This document shows positions 55,512-64,000 of a stretch of 64,000 nt of DNA, piece after piece. Numbering within the stretch: the first letter of the stretch is position 1; each line of letters starts with the position of its first letter. The notes under the pieces were generated by a model. That model worked only from the letters and a program-made list of their open reading frames with translations, ran no database searches and was not told the origin of the DNA. The translations under genes were made by a program, and so were the position numbers. Source of the stretch: Alicyclobacillus tolerans (GTDB lineage: Bacteria; Bacillota; Bacilli; Alicyclobacillales; Alicyclobacillaceae). The stretch is from positions 62,001 to 126,000 of the forward strand of contig NZ_JAJFNK010000008.1 of NCBI RefSeq assembly GCF_021739485.1, in the 5' to 3' direction.

Positions 55512-58205
55512 ATGTCGTTGACCCCGATGATGAAGCAGTATCTGGAGATTAAGGAGCAGTACCCCGACACCCTGTTAATGTTCCGCCTTGGGGATTTTTA
55601 CGAGTTGTTTTTCGACGATGCCAAGGTGGCGAGCAAGACTTTGGAGATCACCTTGACGGGGCGCGATGCGGGGGAATCTGGCCGGGCACCGATGTGCGGC
55701 GTGCCCTATCATGCTGCAGAACAGTACATTTCCAAATTGATTGACAGCGGGTTCCGGGTCGCCATTTGTGAACAAATGGAAGACCCGAAGTCCGTCAAGG
55801 GTCTGGTGAAACGGGAAGTCGTGCGCGTTGTAACGCCTGGGACTGTGTTGCGCGACGAAGGTGGAAACAACCGCTTTCTGGGCGCTGTAGTGCGTCAAAG
55901 GCAAGGCTTCGGGATCGCTGTGGTGGACGTCGGCACGGGCGAAGTATGGTGTGGCCAGGACCCGGACGTACACGGGATTCAGGATGTTTTGTTGTCAAAC
56001 GCCCCTGCTGAACTGTTAGTCTACGAAGGGGAAGACGGGGCGGATATCGCACAGGTCACCGCGGTCTTAAAAGAGGCGCGGCAAACGAAGACAACCCGTT
56101 TGAAAGCGCCGCGGGATATCGCTGCGGCCGCCATGCAGGCAGTGTGCGCCCAATACCAGGTGCCAAACCTCGTGCCGTTAGGGTTGGCCGATGTACCTGC
56201 TGCCGTCGCGGCGCTTGGATTGGCCTTGCAATACGTTCAAGATACCCAAAAGCTCGTGCCAGGCCACCTGCGAGCCCCTAAAAACCTGCAAGAAGATCAG
56301 ACCCTGCAAATTGGGCAAACGGCACAGACCAACTTGGAAGTGCTTGAGACGCAGCGGACTAGGCAGCGCAAAGGGTCTCTCCTAGGCCTGCTCGACAAGA
56401 CAAAAACTTCTATGGGTTCCCGGTTGCTGCGACGATGGATAGAACGACCCTTGGTCAGCGTTGTGCACATTGAAGAGAGACTGGACGCCGTGGAATCCTT
56501 CTCGGCAGATCTGTTTCTTCGCAGTCAAACCCAACAGCTTTTAGACGACGTGTACGACCTGGAACGATTGATTGGAAAGGTTTCGTTCGGTTCGGCGACG
56601 GCCAGGGATTTACTTGCAGTGGCAAAGTCGTTGAGGACGTTGCCGGAATTGAAGAAAATTTTATTGGGAACCCACAGTTCGCTGCTGCAGCGCGCGTCGG
56701 AACTCATCCCAGATTTAAGCGCCCTAGAACAAAAAATTTCAAATCAATTGGTTGACGATCCCCCGGTGTCGGTTCGGGATGGGGGTATGTTTCGCGAAGG
56801 GGTCGATCCAGAACTGGACCGGCTGCGCGAAGCCAAATCGAGCGGGAAGACGTGGCTGGCCAGCCTCGAGCAGCGTGAACGCGATGCAACAGGCATCAAG
56901 TCGTTGAAAATTGGGTTCAACAAAGTATTTGGCTATTACATAGAGGTTTCCAAAGCCAATATGAATCTGGTGCCGGCCCATTATGAACGCCGGCAGACTT
57001 TGTCCGGAGCCGAGCGTTACGTCCTTCCTGAACTCAAGGAGCAAGAGGCCCTCATTTTACATGCGCAGGAGCGGGCCATGGAGTACGAGTACGAGTTGTT
57101 TATGCAATTGAGGAACGACGTGTTGTTAGACCTTCAGAACATCCAGGCGGCTTCGGAACAAATCGCGATCGTCGACGCGCTGTGTTCATTAGGGCAAGCC
57201 TCAGCGGAACACCGCTACGTGCGGCCCGTGCTGACCGAGGACAGAGGTATTACCATCGTCGCCGGCAGGCACCCAGTGGTAGAAGGCGCAAACCCTGGCC
57301 GGTTTGTCCCGAATGACGTCCGCCTCGACGACGAACAGACCCTGCTTTTGATTACGGGGCCAAACATGGCTGGCAAGAGCACCTATATGCGCCAGGTAGC
57401 GTTGATTGTCCTCATGGCTCACATTGGATGCTTTGTCCCGGCGCAGTCGGCGCGGATTGGCTTAGTCGATCGAATCTTTACGCGCATCGGGGCTTCTGAC
57501 GACCTAGGTGCTGGGCAGAGTACGTTCATGGTCGAAATGGTGGAATTGGCGCACATCCTGAGAATGGCCACAGACCGAAGTCTGGTGCTCCTCGACGAAA
57601 TTGGCCGAGGGACAAGCACCTATGACGGTTTGTCGATCGCAGAGGCGGTCATGGAAGCACTCCTTGTACCCGGGAGGTCACCGCTTACGCTGTTTGCGAC
57701 ACACTACCATGAACTGACGGAAGCGGCCCGGAAATTGCCGAAAACGGCGAATTACTCGGTGTCTGTTCAGGAGACGCCGGATGGCATAGAGTTTTTGCAC
57801 AGCGTCATTGCCCGCCCTGCCGACAAAAGCTACGGCATCCAAGTCGCGCGGCTCGCGGGCATTCCCAGGGGAGTCATCGAGCGGGCCAGTGAACTCTTGC
57901 AATTGCGGGAAGTTGCAACAAACGCCGCCCCGGAAGCCCCGGAAGCCCCGGAAGCCCCGGAAGCCCCGGAAGCCCCGGAAGCCCCGGAAGCCCCGGAAGT
58001 ACCCCAACCCCCGGCGTCGGGGCATGGACAAGCTGCCGCAGCCCAGGAACGAGACTTGCCGCTGTTTGCTCACAGTGTCGATTTGCTCGTGGAGAGACTG
58101 GCTGGCTGTGACATCCTGAACATGACTCCGCTGGAGGCTTTAAACGCCCTGCACCAATTTACCAAGGAAGCAAAGGAGGTTGTGCAGTGGGGCAAATCAG
58201 AGTAA
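55512..58205 (+). CDS. mutS: DNA mismatch repair protein MutS
   Basis: An 897-residue mismatch sensor. The N-terminal domain has FRLGDFYELFFDDA (with the mismatch-binding Phe and Glu), followed by the connector and core. Walker A GPNMAGKSTYMRQ is near residue 617, with Walker B VLLDEIGRGTSTYDG and ATHYHELTE. A stretch of eight Ala-Pro-Glu repeats (57927-57998) lies between the ATPase and the C-terminal clamp-binding part. I chose the ATG at 55512 (GGAGG spacing); 55506 is directly after it. A hairpin (55437-55459) precedes the gene. Confidence 0.95.
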   Translation: MSLTPMMKQYLEIKEQYPDTLLMFRLGDFYELFFDDAKVASKTLEITLTGRDAGESGRAPMCGVPYHAAEQYISKLIDSGFRVAICEQMEDPKSVKGLVKREVVRVVTPGTVLRDEGGNNRFLGAVVRQRQGFGIAVVDVGTGEVWCGQDPDVHGIQDVLLSNAPAELLVYEGEDGADIAQVTAVLKEARQTKTTRLKAPRDIAAAAMQAVCAQYQVPNLVPLGLADVPAAVAALGLALQYVQDTQKLVPGHLRAPKNLQEDQTLQIGQTAQTNLEVLETQRTRQRKGSLLGLLDKTKTSMGSRLLRRWIERPLVSVVHIEERLDAVESFSADLFLRSQTQQLLDDVYDLERLIGKVSFGSATARDLLAVAKSLRTLPELKKILLGTHSSLLQRASELIPDLSALEQKISNQLVDDPPVSVRDGGMFREGVDPELDRLREAKSSGKTWLASLEQRERDATGIKSLKIGFNKVFGYYIEVSKANMNLVPAHYERRQTLSGAERYVLPELKEQEALILHAQERAMEYEYELFMQLRNDVLLDLQNIQAASEQIAIVDALCSLGQASAEHRYVRPVLTEDRGITIVAGRHPVVEGANPGRFVPNDVRLDDEQTLLLITGPNMAGKSTYMRQVALIVLMAHIGCFVPAQSARIGLVDRIFTRIGASDDLGAGQSTFMVEMVELAHILRMATDRSLVLLDEIGRGTSTYDGLSIAEAVMEALLVPGRSPLTLFATHYHELTEAARKLPKTANYSVSVQETPDGIEFLHSVIARPADKSYGIQVARLAGIPRGVIERASELLQLREVATNAAPEAPEAPEAPEAPEAPEAPEAPEVPQPPASGHGQAAAAQERDLPLFAHSVDLLVERLAGCDILNMTPLEALNALHQFTKEAKEVVQWGKSE
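57927..57998 (+). repeat. Eight perfect 9-bp repeats inside mutS
   Basis: The unit GCCCCGGAA occurs eight times in tandem and encodes Ala-Pro-Glu. Copy number can change without shifting the frame, so length variation in this linker is likely. Confidence 0.95.
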
Positions 58206-60259
58206 TGCCTGGGGCTCTCGCGAATCAAATTGCAGCAGGAGAAGTCGTCGAGCGCCCAGCGTCTTGCGTCAAAGAACTGGTGGAAAATGCCATCGATGCA
58301 GGAGCCAAGAATGTGTACGTGGCCATCGAAGAGGGCGGAATCTCAGCCATCACCGTGCAGGACGACGGGTCGGGGATGGACGAGGAAGATGCCATGCTTG
58401 CGTTCTCGCGCCATGCGACGAGTAAACTGACTAGCTCTCGCGATTTGTTCCGGGTGATGACACTGGGGTTTCGCGGCGAAGCGCTTGCCTCCATCGCGGC
58501 GGTTGCCAAAGTCAAATTGCAAACGCGGCAAGCCCGTGCAGCAGGGGGGATCGAAGTTCAAGTGGAGGGCACCGATGTCGTTTCGCCGGCGGCTCCCGTG
58601 GGGATGGCTCCGGGGACGCGGATTGAGGTCCGGAACCTGTTTTTTAATACGCCCGCCCGGTTGAAGTACCTTCGGTCAGTGAACACAGAACAAGCGCGCT
58701 GTGTAGAAGTGGTGCAAAAAGCGGCGCTTGGCCGTCCAGATATCGCATTTCAGTTGGAGACCAACGGTCACGTTTCGTTTCGCACCCAAGGGAGCGGCAA
58801 ATTGCAGGAAGTTGCGGCTGCCATGTACGGAGTCGGGGAGGCCAAACAATTCCTCTCGTTGCAGGCCCAAAACGCAGACTACCGGTTGACGGGTCTGATT
58901 GGGCGGCCGACCCAGTCCAGGGCCAGTCGAAGCTATGCTCACGTATATATCAACGGGAGGCCCATTCGCAACTACGCCTTGCACCAGGCAGTCGTTGCTG
59001 GATACCAGGGAAGGTTAATGGTCAACCGTCACCCAATGTACGTGCTGCATCTGGAAATGGACCCAGTGTTGGTGGACGTCAACATTCATCCCCACAAGGC
59101 GGAAGTCCGGTTTAGTGAAGAGCAGGATGTCGCAAGACTGGTGCAGCAGGCGGTGAAAGAAGCGTTGGATGCGGCGTTTTTAGTTCCAAACATTCAGTTT
59201 TCCGGAAACGAAACCACGCTGGCAAAGCAAAGCCGCGGGCAGTCGGTCCAAAGCGCCCTGGAGTTTGCGCCCCGAGGTTCGAGTTCGTCCTACCGCGCCT
59301 CGTGGCGTGCGGCGCCTTCCGACATTCGGTGGTCAGGTGCTGGTGAAGTGAGGGACGCTGTGGCGGCAGCTTTAGACACCGCGCAAACACCCGACAAACG
59401 CACGGCCTATAAAACTTCCTTTGCGCTAGACCTTGCTGCGGGGGCTGTGGGGGAATCCAACTCGTCAATGGCACCCAACCATCGAGCCCCTTTTGACGTC
59501 CAACATGGCTTGACGGGCGAACAAAGCGGGCAGGACTCAGCGGCACAACCCAGCGACTCTGTTCGTTCGGAATGGCCGGACCTTCCGCCGGAATCTTCGG
59601 CAGACGATGCGGACGGGTCCAGCTCAGCGGCAGCATTGGATCGACGCGTCGACGAGACCTCTGTTCCAAAACGTCAGGATTGGCGGCTGCGCCCGATTGG
59701 GCAAACGCTTGGCATGTACATCCTGGCAGACGACGGTGAAAACCTCTACATCATTGACCAGCACGCCGCTCATGAACGAGTGCTGTACGAGCGGTTTTCC
59801 AAGCGGATGTCTGAGCGGGAAATCCACCAGATTGCCTTATTGACTCCGTTGTCGCTGACTTTGACACCCAGCCAACGCGCGGCGCTCTCCGCTTTGGAGA
59901 ACGACTTGTCGGAAATGGGCTTGGAGTTTTCCGAGTTTGGCGGGGACGACGTGCTGTTGAGAACGGTCCCGGATATCTGGGAGAACCTAGATGCCGCCCA
60001 ACTCGTGGAGGAACTGATTGGGGTTTTGACAGAAGCTTCGGGCGCCGGAGACGCCAAAACCGTGCTGCGAGACACCATTGTGTCACGCGCTTGTAAAGCG
60101 GCCATTAAGGCCAATTACTACTTGTCAGAGATGGAAATGAACGCCTTGTGTGAAGCCTTGTCAGACCTTGAGGACCCGTTTCACTGTCCACACGGCCGAC
60201 CGGTGTTTCTGCAGTTGTCCAGCCGCGATTTGGAAAAGGGGTTTCGCCGGATTGTCTGA
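58187..60259 (+). CDS. mutL: DNA mismatch repair protein MutL
   Basis: A 690-residue ATPase and endonuclease that acts after MutS. The GHKL motifs are NQIAAGEVVERPASCVKELVE, DDGSGM and TLGFRGEALASIA. The C-terminal dimer domain has the endonuclease motif DQHAAHERVLYE, so this MutL nicks DNA itself, as in bacteria without MutH. A variable, Ser-rich linker spans about 340-500. The GTG at 58187 follows AAAGGAGG and overlaps mutS by 19 bases. Confidence 0.96.
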   Translation: MGQIRVMPGALANQIAAGEVVERPASCVKELVENAIDAGAKNVYVAIEEGGISAITVQDDGSGMDEEDAMLAFSRHATSKLTSSRDLFRVMTLGFRGEALASIAAVAKVKLQTRQARAAGGIEVQVEGTDVVSPAAPVGMAPGTRIEVRNLFFNTPARLKYLRSVNTEQARCVEVVQKAALGRPDIAFQLETNGHVSFRTQGSGKLQEVAAAMYGVGEAKQFLSLQAQNADYRLTGLIGRPTQSRASRSYAHVYINGRPIRNYALHQAVVAGYQGRLMVNRHPMYVLHLEMDPVLVDVNIHPHKAEVRFSEEQDVARLVQQAVKEALDAAFLVPNIQFSGNETTLAKQSRGQSVQSALEFAPRGSSSSYRASWRAAPSDIRWSGAGEVRDAVAAALDTAQTPDKRTAYKTSFALDLAAGAVGESNSSMAPNHRAPFDVQHGLTGEQSGQDSAAQPSDSVRSEWPDLPPESSADDADGSSSAAALDRRVDETSVPKRQDWRLRPIGQTLGMYILADDGENLYIIDQHAAHERVLYERFSKRMSEREIHQIALLTPLSLTLTPSQRAALSALENDLSEMGLEFSEFGGDDVLLRTVPDIWENLDAAQLVEELIGVLTEASGAGDAKTVLRDTIVSRACKAAIKANYYLSEMEMNALCEALSDLEDPFHCPHGRPVFLQLSSRDLEKGFRRIV

Positions 60260-61088
60260 CACGCACTCGTCCGTCACTCCGATCTCCCAGGCCATTTGCA
60301 CCACGCCATGGCAGGATACACCCGGTGCCCGCCGCCGAGCGAGGTTTACGGCGGATTGGTTTGGCGTCAGGCTGGTGGCGCGAAACAACCGCAGCATCGA
60401 ACAACTGTTCGCACAAGAACAAGCCCGCGTTGTGGTTGTGGCTCAGGAGCAGCCCGTTTTATACCACGCGGAAAGTCCGGACACGGCGTTGTTTTTCCAT
60501 CCCGGAATGGCACTGCAGAGAATCCGGGCGATGGAAAACGGGCAGGTAGACCGCCTGATTCGGGTCGCTGGGATAAAACCCGGAAATCACGTCATCGACG
60601 CCACACTGGGCATGGGAATGGATACAATGGTGATAGCCCATGCGGTGGGCGAATCCGGAAGGGTCACAGCCATGGAGTCTTCGTGGTGGTTGGTGAAGTT
60701 GTTTGAATTTGCCCAAGGCGAGTTAAACCCAAAGTTCCCGGAGGTGCAAAGTCTGCTGCAGAGGGTTCAGGTCATTCAAGGCAATCACGAGCAGTTGTTG
60801 TGCGCTCAGGCACCGTGCAGTGCCCATGTCGTCGTGTTTGACCCGATGTTTAGACGACCCCCGGATCGCGAGTCCAGTATGGATACTGCGCGGCACTGGA
60901 CCATGGCCGGGGCGCTGAGCGAACGGGCGGTGGCCTGCGCCAAGCGGGTGGCTGCACGCAGCGTCGTCTTCAAGGAACGACCCTCTTCGGGGGAATTTGA
61001 ACGTTTTGGTCTGCTGCCGGACAAACCGCGTGCGCGTTTCGCATACGGGGTTTGGCATCAGCATGGAAGTCGGCAAATGGATGGTTGA
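60252..61088 (+). CDS. Class I SAM-dependent methyltransferase
   Basis: A roughly 278-residue protein of the putative methyltransferase family often found between mutL and miaA. The SAM site is VIDATLGMGMDTMVIA (motif I), followed by VTAMESSWWLVKLFEF and VVVFDPMFRRPP (motif IV with D-P). Its substrate is unknown; the family resembles RNA methyltransferases of the RsmJ kind. The start TTG at 60252 overlaps the mutL end, with AAAAGGGG upstream. Confidence 0.85.
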   Translation: MSDTHSSVTPISQAICTTPWQDTPGARRRARFTADWFGVRLVARNNRSIEQLFAQEQARVVVVAQEQPVLYHAESPDTALFFHPGMALQRIRAMENGQVDRLIRVAGIKPGNHVIDATLGMGMDTMVIAHAVGESGRVTAMESSWWLVKLFEFAQGELNPKFPEVQSLLQRVQVIQGNHEQLLCAQAPCSAHVVVFDPMFRRPPDRESSMDTARHWTMAGALSERAVACAKRVAARSVVFKERPSSGEFERFGLLPDKPRARFAYGVWHQHGSRQMDG

Positions 61089-61205
61089 ACCGCACAGCGG
61101 GAAACACACAGGGAAAACGGGGTAAGACACGCAAGCGGATCGCAAACAGGGAACAGAGGATTTCAGAGCAGTCGAAGGAGAATAGCCGTCGAAGGAGGCG
61201 GGGGG

Positions 61206-62177
61206 ATGGAGCCTTCTCTTGCCCCAGTGCTGTGTATCACGGGTCCAACAGCGGCTGGAAAGAGCGATTTGGGCGTACAAATTGCAAAAGCTGTCGGGGG
61301 CGAGGTCATATCCGCTGATTCGATGCAGGTGTACCGCAAAATGGATATCGGTACCGCAAAATTGACGCCTGAAGAAATGCAAGGCGTGCCGCATCATTTG
61401 ATGGACGTGGCTGAACCCGATGAACCTTTTACAGTTGCGGAGTGGACGCGGTTGGCGCACGATTGCATTGAGCGTTTGCACCAATCCGGAAAGCTGCCCA
61501 TCATCGTGGGCGGCACAGGGTTGTACATAAAATCCATCGTGGACGGACTGGATTTTTCAGGACAAGCCGGGTCTCCGGAAATTCGCGAAAAGTGGCACCA
61601 ATACGCTTTGACGAACGGACCGGATGCGTTATACCTGGCGTTAGTCGAGCGCGACAGTCAAACTGCGCAAAGATTACATAAAAACGACCAACGGAGAATT
61701 GTGCGCGCTCTCGAACTTTATGAAACGACCCATCGGCCGATGTCTCAGACCTACGACTGGCAGGAGAGCCGAGGGAGGTACGACGCTACACAGATCGCTA
61801 TCGACATGGAACGGGCCGCCTTATACCAGCGCGTAGAACTGCGGGTAGACGTGATGCTGCAAAGAGGGCTCTACCGAGAAGTCAGTGAATTGTTAGAGGC
61901 AGGTTACTCTAGGTCATTGACGTCGATGCAGGCAATCGGATATAAAGAGTTAGCAGCCTGTATCGACGGAGAGACCTCCTATGAGGAAGCGGTCGCCCAA
62001 ATGAAACAGGCAACCAGAAGGTTTGTGAAGCGGCAATTGTCTTGGTTCCGGCGCGACAAACGCATCATGTGGTTAAACAGAGAGCCAGACGGCCAGTTTC
62101 CTCCCGGGGCTGTGAAAAGTATTTTGGACACAGCTTCCCGGTTGGCGGCAGGAATTCATGTCCAGAGGCACGAATAA
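61206..62177 (+). CDS. miaA: tRNA dimethylallyltransferase
   Basis: A 323-residue enzyme that adds the dimethylallyl group to adenosine-37 of tRNAs reading U-starting codons. The N-terminal P-loop GPTAAGKSDLGVQIA, then ISADSMQVYRKMDIGTAK, and IIVGGTGLYIKSIVDGL match MiaA. The ATG at 61206 follows GGAGGCGGGG. It precedes hfq, the conserved order. Confidence 0.96.
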   Translation: MEPSLAPVLCITGPTAAGKSDLGVQIAKAVGGEVISADSMQVYRKMDIGTAKLTPEEMQGVPHHLMDVAEPDEPFTVAEWTRLAHDCIERLHQSGKLPIIVGGTGLYIKSIVDGLDFSGQAGSPEIREKWHQYALTNGPDALYLALVERDSQTAQRLHKNDQRRIVRALELYETTHRPMSQTYDWQESRGRYDATQIAIDMERAALYQRVELRVDVMLQRGLYREVSELLEAGYSRSLTSMQAIGYKELAACIDGETSYEEAVAQMKQATRRFVKRQLSWFRRDKRIMWLNREPDGQFPPGAVKSILDTASRLAAGIHVQRHE

Positions 62178-62212
62178 GCTTGGAGTATCAAGCGTGAGTG
62201 GAGGATGCCATC

Positions 62213-62452
62213 ATGAGTAAGCAACCCGTCAATATGCAGGACACCTTTTTGAATCAGGTTCGAAAGGAACGGGTCCCCGTGACGGTTTATCTCGTCAACG
62301 GCTTTCAAATTCGCGGAACCATTAAGGCGTTCGACAACTTTACTGTTGTCGTGGAAGCGGACGGCAAACAGCAGATGATATACAAACATGCAATTTCTAC
62401 TTTTTTACCGCTAAAACCCGTATCGTTGAATTTTGAAGCGCCCGCAGAATAA
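62213..62452 (+). CDS. hfq: RNA chaperone Hfq
   Basis: A 79-residue Sm-like hexameric RNA-binding protein. Sm1 [20 protein letters not shown] and Sm2 [10 protein letters not shown] are clear. The ATG at 62213 follows TGGAGGA; an upstream GTG at 62198 gives MEDAIM and is less likely. No other small gene follows before the tRNAs. Confidence 0.95.
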   Translation: MSKQPVNMQDTFLNQVRKERVPVTVYLVNGFQIRGTIKAFDNFTVVVEADGKQQMIYKHAISTFLPLKPVSLNFEAPAE

Positions 62453-62489
62453 GCTTGTTAAGTGAGTTTTGCGACATTAAAACAGGGCG

Positions 62490-62518
62490 TTGACAAGGAC
62501 ATTTGAGATGTGTTAAGT
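62490..62518 (+). promoter_or_regulatory. Sigma-A promoter of the tRNA cluster
   Basis: TTGACA (62490-62495), 17-base spacer, TTAAGT (62513-62518), about 20 bases before the first tRNA. Confidence 0.6.
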
Positions 62519-62539
62519 TATGACTTGTCGCGATACGGC

Positions 62540-62615
<76 letters not shown>

Positions 62616-62619
62616 TAGC

Positions 62620-62703
<84 letters not shown>

Positions 62704-62825
62704 CTGCAGTGTGAACGATGTTGGGTCGAAGCTTAGCCCATGTGAAAGGTTGCAGTTTTGCAATCGAACGGCGAGGGTGAACTTCGGACAAGGTCCGCAA
62801 TGCAGCAGGAGCGACACAGTGCAAT

Positions 62826-62901
62826 AGGGGCGTAGTTCAGCTGGTAGAACGGCGGTCTCCAAAACCGCATGTCGTGGGTTCGAATCCTGCCGCCCCTGCC
62901 A
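62826..62901 (+). tRNA. tRNA-Trp (anticodon CCA)
   Basis: Acceptor AGGGGCG/CGCCCCT, anticodon loop CTCCAAA, encoded CCA. Confidence 0.95.
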
Positions 62902-62902
62902 T

Positions 62903-62979
62903 GGTGAGTATGGCGAAGTGGATAACGCACCGGATTGTGGCTCCGGCACCCGTGGGTTCGATTCCCACTACTCACCCCA
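62903..62979 (+). tRNA. tRNA-His (anticodon GTG)
   Basis: Starts with the extra 5' G pairing to C73, acceptor GTGAGTA/TACTCAC, anticodon loop TTGTGGC, encoded CCA. Confidence 0.95.
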
Positions 62980-62987
62980 TAGTTTGT

Positions 62988-63062
62988 TGGGGAGTAGCCA
63001 AGAGGTAAGGCAACGGACTTTGACTCCGTCATGCGAAGGTTCGATCCCTTCCTCCCCAGCCA
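62988..63062 (+). tRNA. tRNA-Gln (anticodon TTG)
   Basis: Acceptor TGGGGAG/CTCCCCA, anticodon loop CTTTGAC, encoded CCA. Confidence 0.95.
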
Positions 63063-63097
63063 ATCAGGTTGTTGCAAAAGGATATTGTGGTTTAGGA

Positions 63098-63174
63098 GTG
63101 CCCGTAGCTCAGCTGGATAGAGTGCTTGACTACGAATCAAGAGGCCGGGAGTTCGAATCTCTCCGGGCACGCCA
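63098..63174 (+). tRNA. tRNA-Arg (anticodon ACG)
   Basis: Acceptor GTGCCCG/CGGGCAC, anticodon loop CTACGAA, encoded CCA. The A is expected to become inosine. Confidence 0.95.
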
Positions 63175-63175
63175 C

Positions 63176-63252
63176 CGGAGCATAGCGCAGCTTGGTAGCG
63201 CGCCTGCCTTGGGAGCAGGAGGTCGTGGGTTCGAATCCCGCTGCTCCGACCA
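63176..63252 (+). tRNA. tRNA-Pro (anticodon TGG)
   Basis: Acceptor CGGAGCA/TGCTCCG, anticodon loop CTTGGGA, encoded CCA. Confidence 0.95.
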
Positions 63253-63287
63253 TGTACTCTCATAGATTCACTGGAAACGAGAACAAC

Positions 63288-63362
63288 GGGGGTATAGCTC
63301 AGTGGGAGAGCACCTGCCTTGCACGCAGGGGGCCGTCGGTTCGAATCCGACTACCTCCACCA
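63288..63362 (+). tRNA. tRNA-Ala (anticodon TGC)
   Basis: Acceptor GGGGGTA/TACCTCC (one G-U pair), anticodon loop CTTGCAC, encoded CCA. Confidence 0.95.
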
Positions 63363-63375
63363 CAACCACATACAT

Positions 63376-63450
63376 TCCTCGATAGCTCAGCGGTAGAGCA
63401 TCCGGCTGTTAACCGGAGGGTCGTAGGTTCGAATCCTACTCGAGGAGCCA
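63376..63450 (+). tRNA. tRNA-Asn (anticodon GTT)
   Basis: Acceptor TCCTCGA/TCGAGGA, anticodon loop CTGTTAA, encoded CCA. Confidence 0.95.
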
Positions 63451-63453
63451 AAT

Positions 63454-63529
63454 GCTCCCATAGCTCAGTCGGCAGAGCGCATCCATGGTAAGGATGAGGT
63501 CATCGGTTCGAATCCGATTGGGAGCTCCA
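63454..63529 (+). tRNA. tRNA-Thr (anticodon GGT)
   Basis: Acceptor GCTCCCA/TGGGAGC, anticodon loop ATGGTAA, encoded CCA. A second Thr isoacceptor. Confidence 0.95.
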
Positions 63530-63539
63530 CTTATTGATA

Positions 63540-63559
63540 AGGCCTGCTTTGGCAAGCCT
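63540..63559 (+). terminator. Weak terminator-like hairpin within the tRNA cluster
   Basis: AGGCCTGC can pair with GCAAGCCT with one mismatch, followed by a broken T-run. It may separate the first ten tRNAs from the last two. Confidence 0.35.
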
Positions 63560-63634
63560 GTTTCTCGTCTTTTGGCGCTTTGTATCACCCGGTTTTGGGA
63601 CACCGTATTTTGAGAGTGTTGACCGAGGTATCGC

Positions 63635-63710
63635 GGGCGGTTAGCTCAGTTGGGAGAGCACCTGCCTTACAAGCAGGGGGTCAGCGGTTCGAGCCCGTTA
63701 CCGCCCACCA
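63635..63710 (+). tRNA. tRNA-Val (anticodon TAC)
   Basis: Acceptor GGGCGGT/ACCGCCC, anticodon loop CTTACAA, encoded CCA. Confidence 0.95.
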
Positions 63711-63715
63711 GATGT

Positions 63716-63807
63716 GGAGTGATGGCCGAGTAGGTCGAAGGCGCTCGCCTGCTAAGCGAGTATACGCCACAAGCGTATCGAGGGTTCGAATCCCTCTCAC
63801 TCCGCCA
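63716..63807 (+). tRNA. tRNA-Ser (anticodon GCT)
   Basis: Acceptor GGAGTGA/TCACTCC, anticodon loop CTGCTAA, long variable arm, encoded CCA. Confidence 0.95.
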
Positions 63808-63859
63808 GTTCGTTTTTGTGAGACGGTTTGTTTTTTGAGAAAACAAAGTTGCGACAAAG

Positions 63860-63904
63860 AGGCTGTTTGGCACACTGAAAGGTGTGCTAGGCAGCCTTTT
63901 TTGC
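63860..63904 (+). terminator. Terminator at the end of the tRNA cluster
   Basis: AGGCTGTTTGGCACAC pairs along its whole length, counting G-U pairs, with GTGTGCTAGGCAGCCT; TTTTTT follows. Confidence 0.8.
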
Positions 63905-63929
63905 GCGGCGAGAAAAAGAGCAGGTCATT

Positions 63930-64000
63930 GTGAGCGCTCCTCCGTATCAACGGACCGAATTACGGGGAAAAGTAAGGGAGCACAAACGCAGGGAGGCGGT
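63930..64000 (+). CDS. Possible start of a gene cut by the window edge
   Basis: A GTG at 63930 opens a frame (MSAPPYQRTELRG...) that stays open to the edge, with a weak GAGCAGGT site. Only 23 codons are visible, so the identity and even the reality of the gene are uncertain. Confidence 0.3.
   Translation, partial: MSAPPYQRTELRGKVREHKRREA

Noticed and set aside
57927..57998. CRISPR-like repeat
   Set aside because: The repeats are tandem without spacers and lie inside a coding frame.
57678..58073. Minus-strand frame with repeated Phe-Arg-Gly
   Set aside because: This is the reverse complement of the Ala-Pro-Glu repeat in mutS.

Overview
The window is a continuous piece of chromosome from an endospore-forming Bacilli member. 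The conserved gene order (rimP-nusA-rnpM-ylxQ-infB-rbfA ... spoIIIE ... recA-rny-ymdB-spoVS ... miaB-ricA-mutS-mutL-miaA-hfq) matches the Bacillus subtilis chromosome. The fairly high G+C content and the divergent flank genes suggest an Alicyclobacillus-like lineage; this placement is inference. Sporulation genes are dense: dpaA/dpaB, a ylxY-type deacetylase, spoIIIE, spoVS, cotE and YheC/YheD-type coat genes.

Layout. 1-394: start of typA on the minus strand. 682-12398: translation and RNA operons (rimP to ribF, rpsO, pnp). 12749-15627: ylxY, an M16 peptidase and dut. 15677-24385: the spoVF (dipicolinate) and lysine/diaminopimelate operon, dpaA-dpaB-asd-dapG-dapA. 24747-30290: rnjB, tepA, ylzJ, spoIIIE. 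30349-37341: several envelope proteins, then ymfK, a rodZ-like gene, yajQ, pgsA, cinA. 37582-45128: DEAD helicase, recA, recX, rny, ymdB, spoVS, M19 dipeptidase. 45553-51711: cotE and a four-gene ATP-grasp/amidoligase cluster. 51714-53162: an unknown gene and moaA (minus strand). 53491-62452: miaB, ricA, mutS, mutL, a methyltransferase, miaA, hfq. 62540-63807: twelve tRNA genes.

The main discovery is at 16641-21059. dpaB (spoVFB), which encodes dipicolinate synthase subunit B, is split after codon 20 by a 3,816-bp element. The element carries a large serine recombinase, a 74-residue protein beside it, a SpoIID/LytB-domain protein, a secreted protein and a 101-residue protein. Both junctions are short imperfect dyads with a shared central GA. 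Joining the outer halves at that GA restores an in-frame 200-codon DpaB. A near-perfect sigma-K promoter lies upstream of dpaA. This looks like a skin-type, developmentally excised intervening element: the mother cell would have to rearrange its DNA before it could make dipicolinic acid. An element in the same gene (vfbin, B. weihenstephanensis) is known to me from memory. The gene content and att sites here would need comparing with it.

Other points of interest are the coat-linked ATP-grasp/amidoligase cluster, an eight-copy Ala-Pro-Glu repeat inside MutS, an unusually long Gly/Arg/Asp-rich IF2 segment, and short tandem repeats before rpsO and before the DEAD helicase gene.
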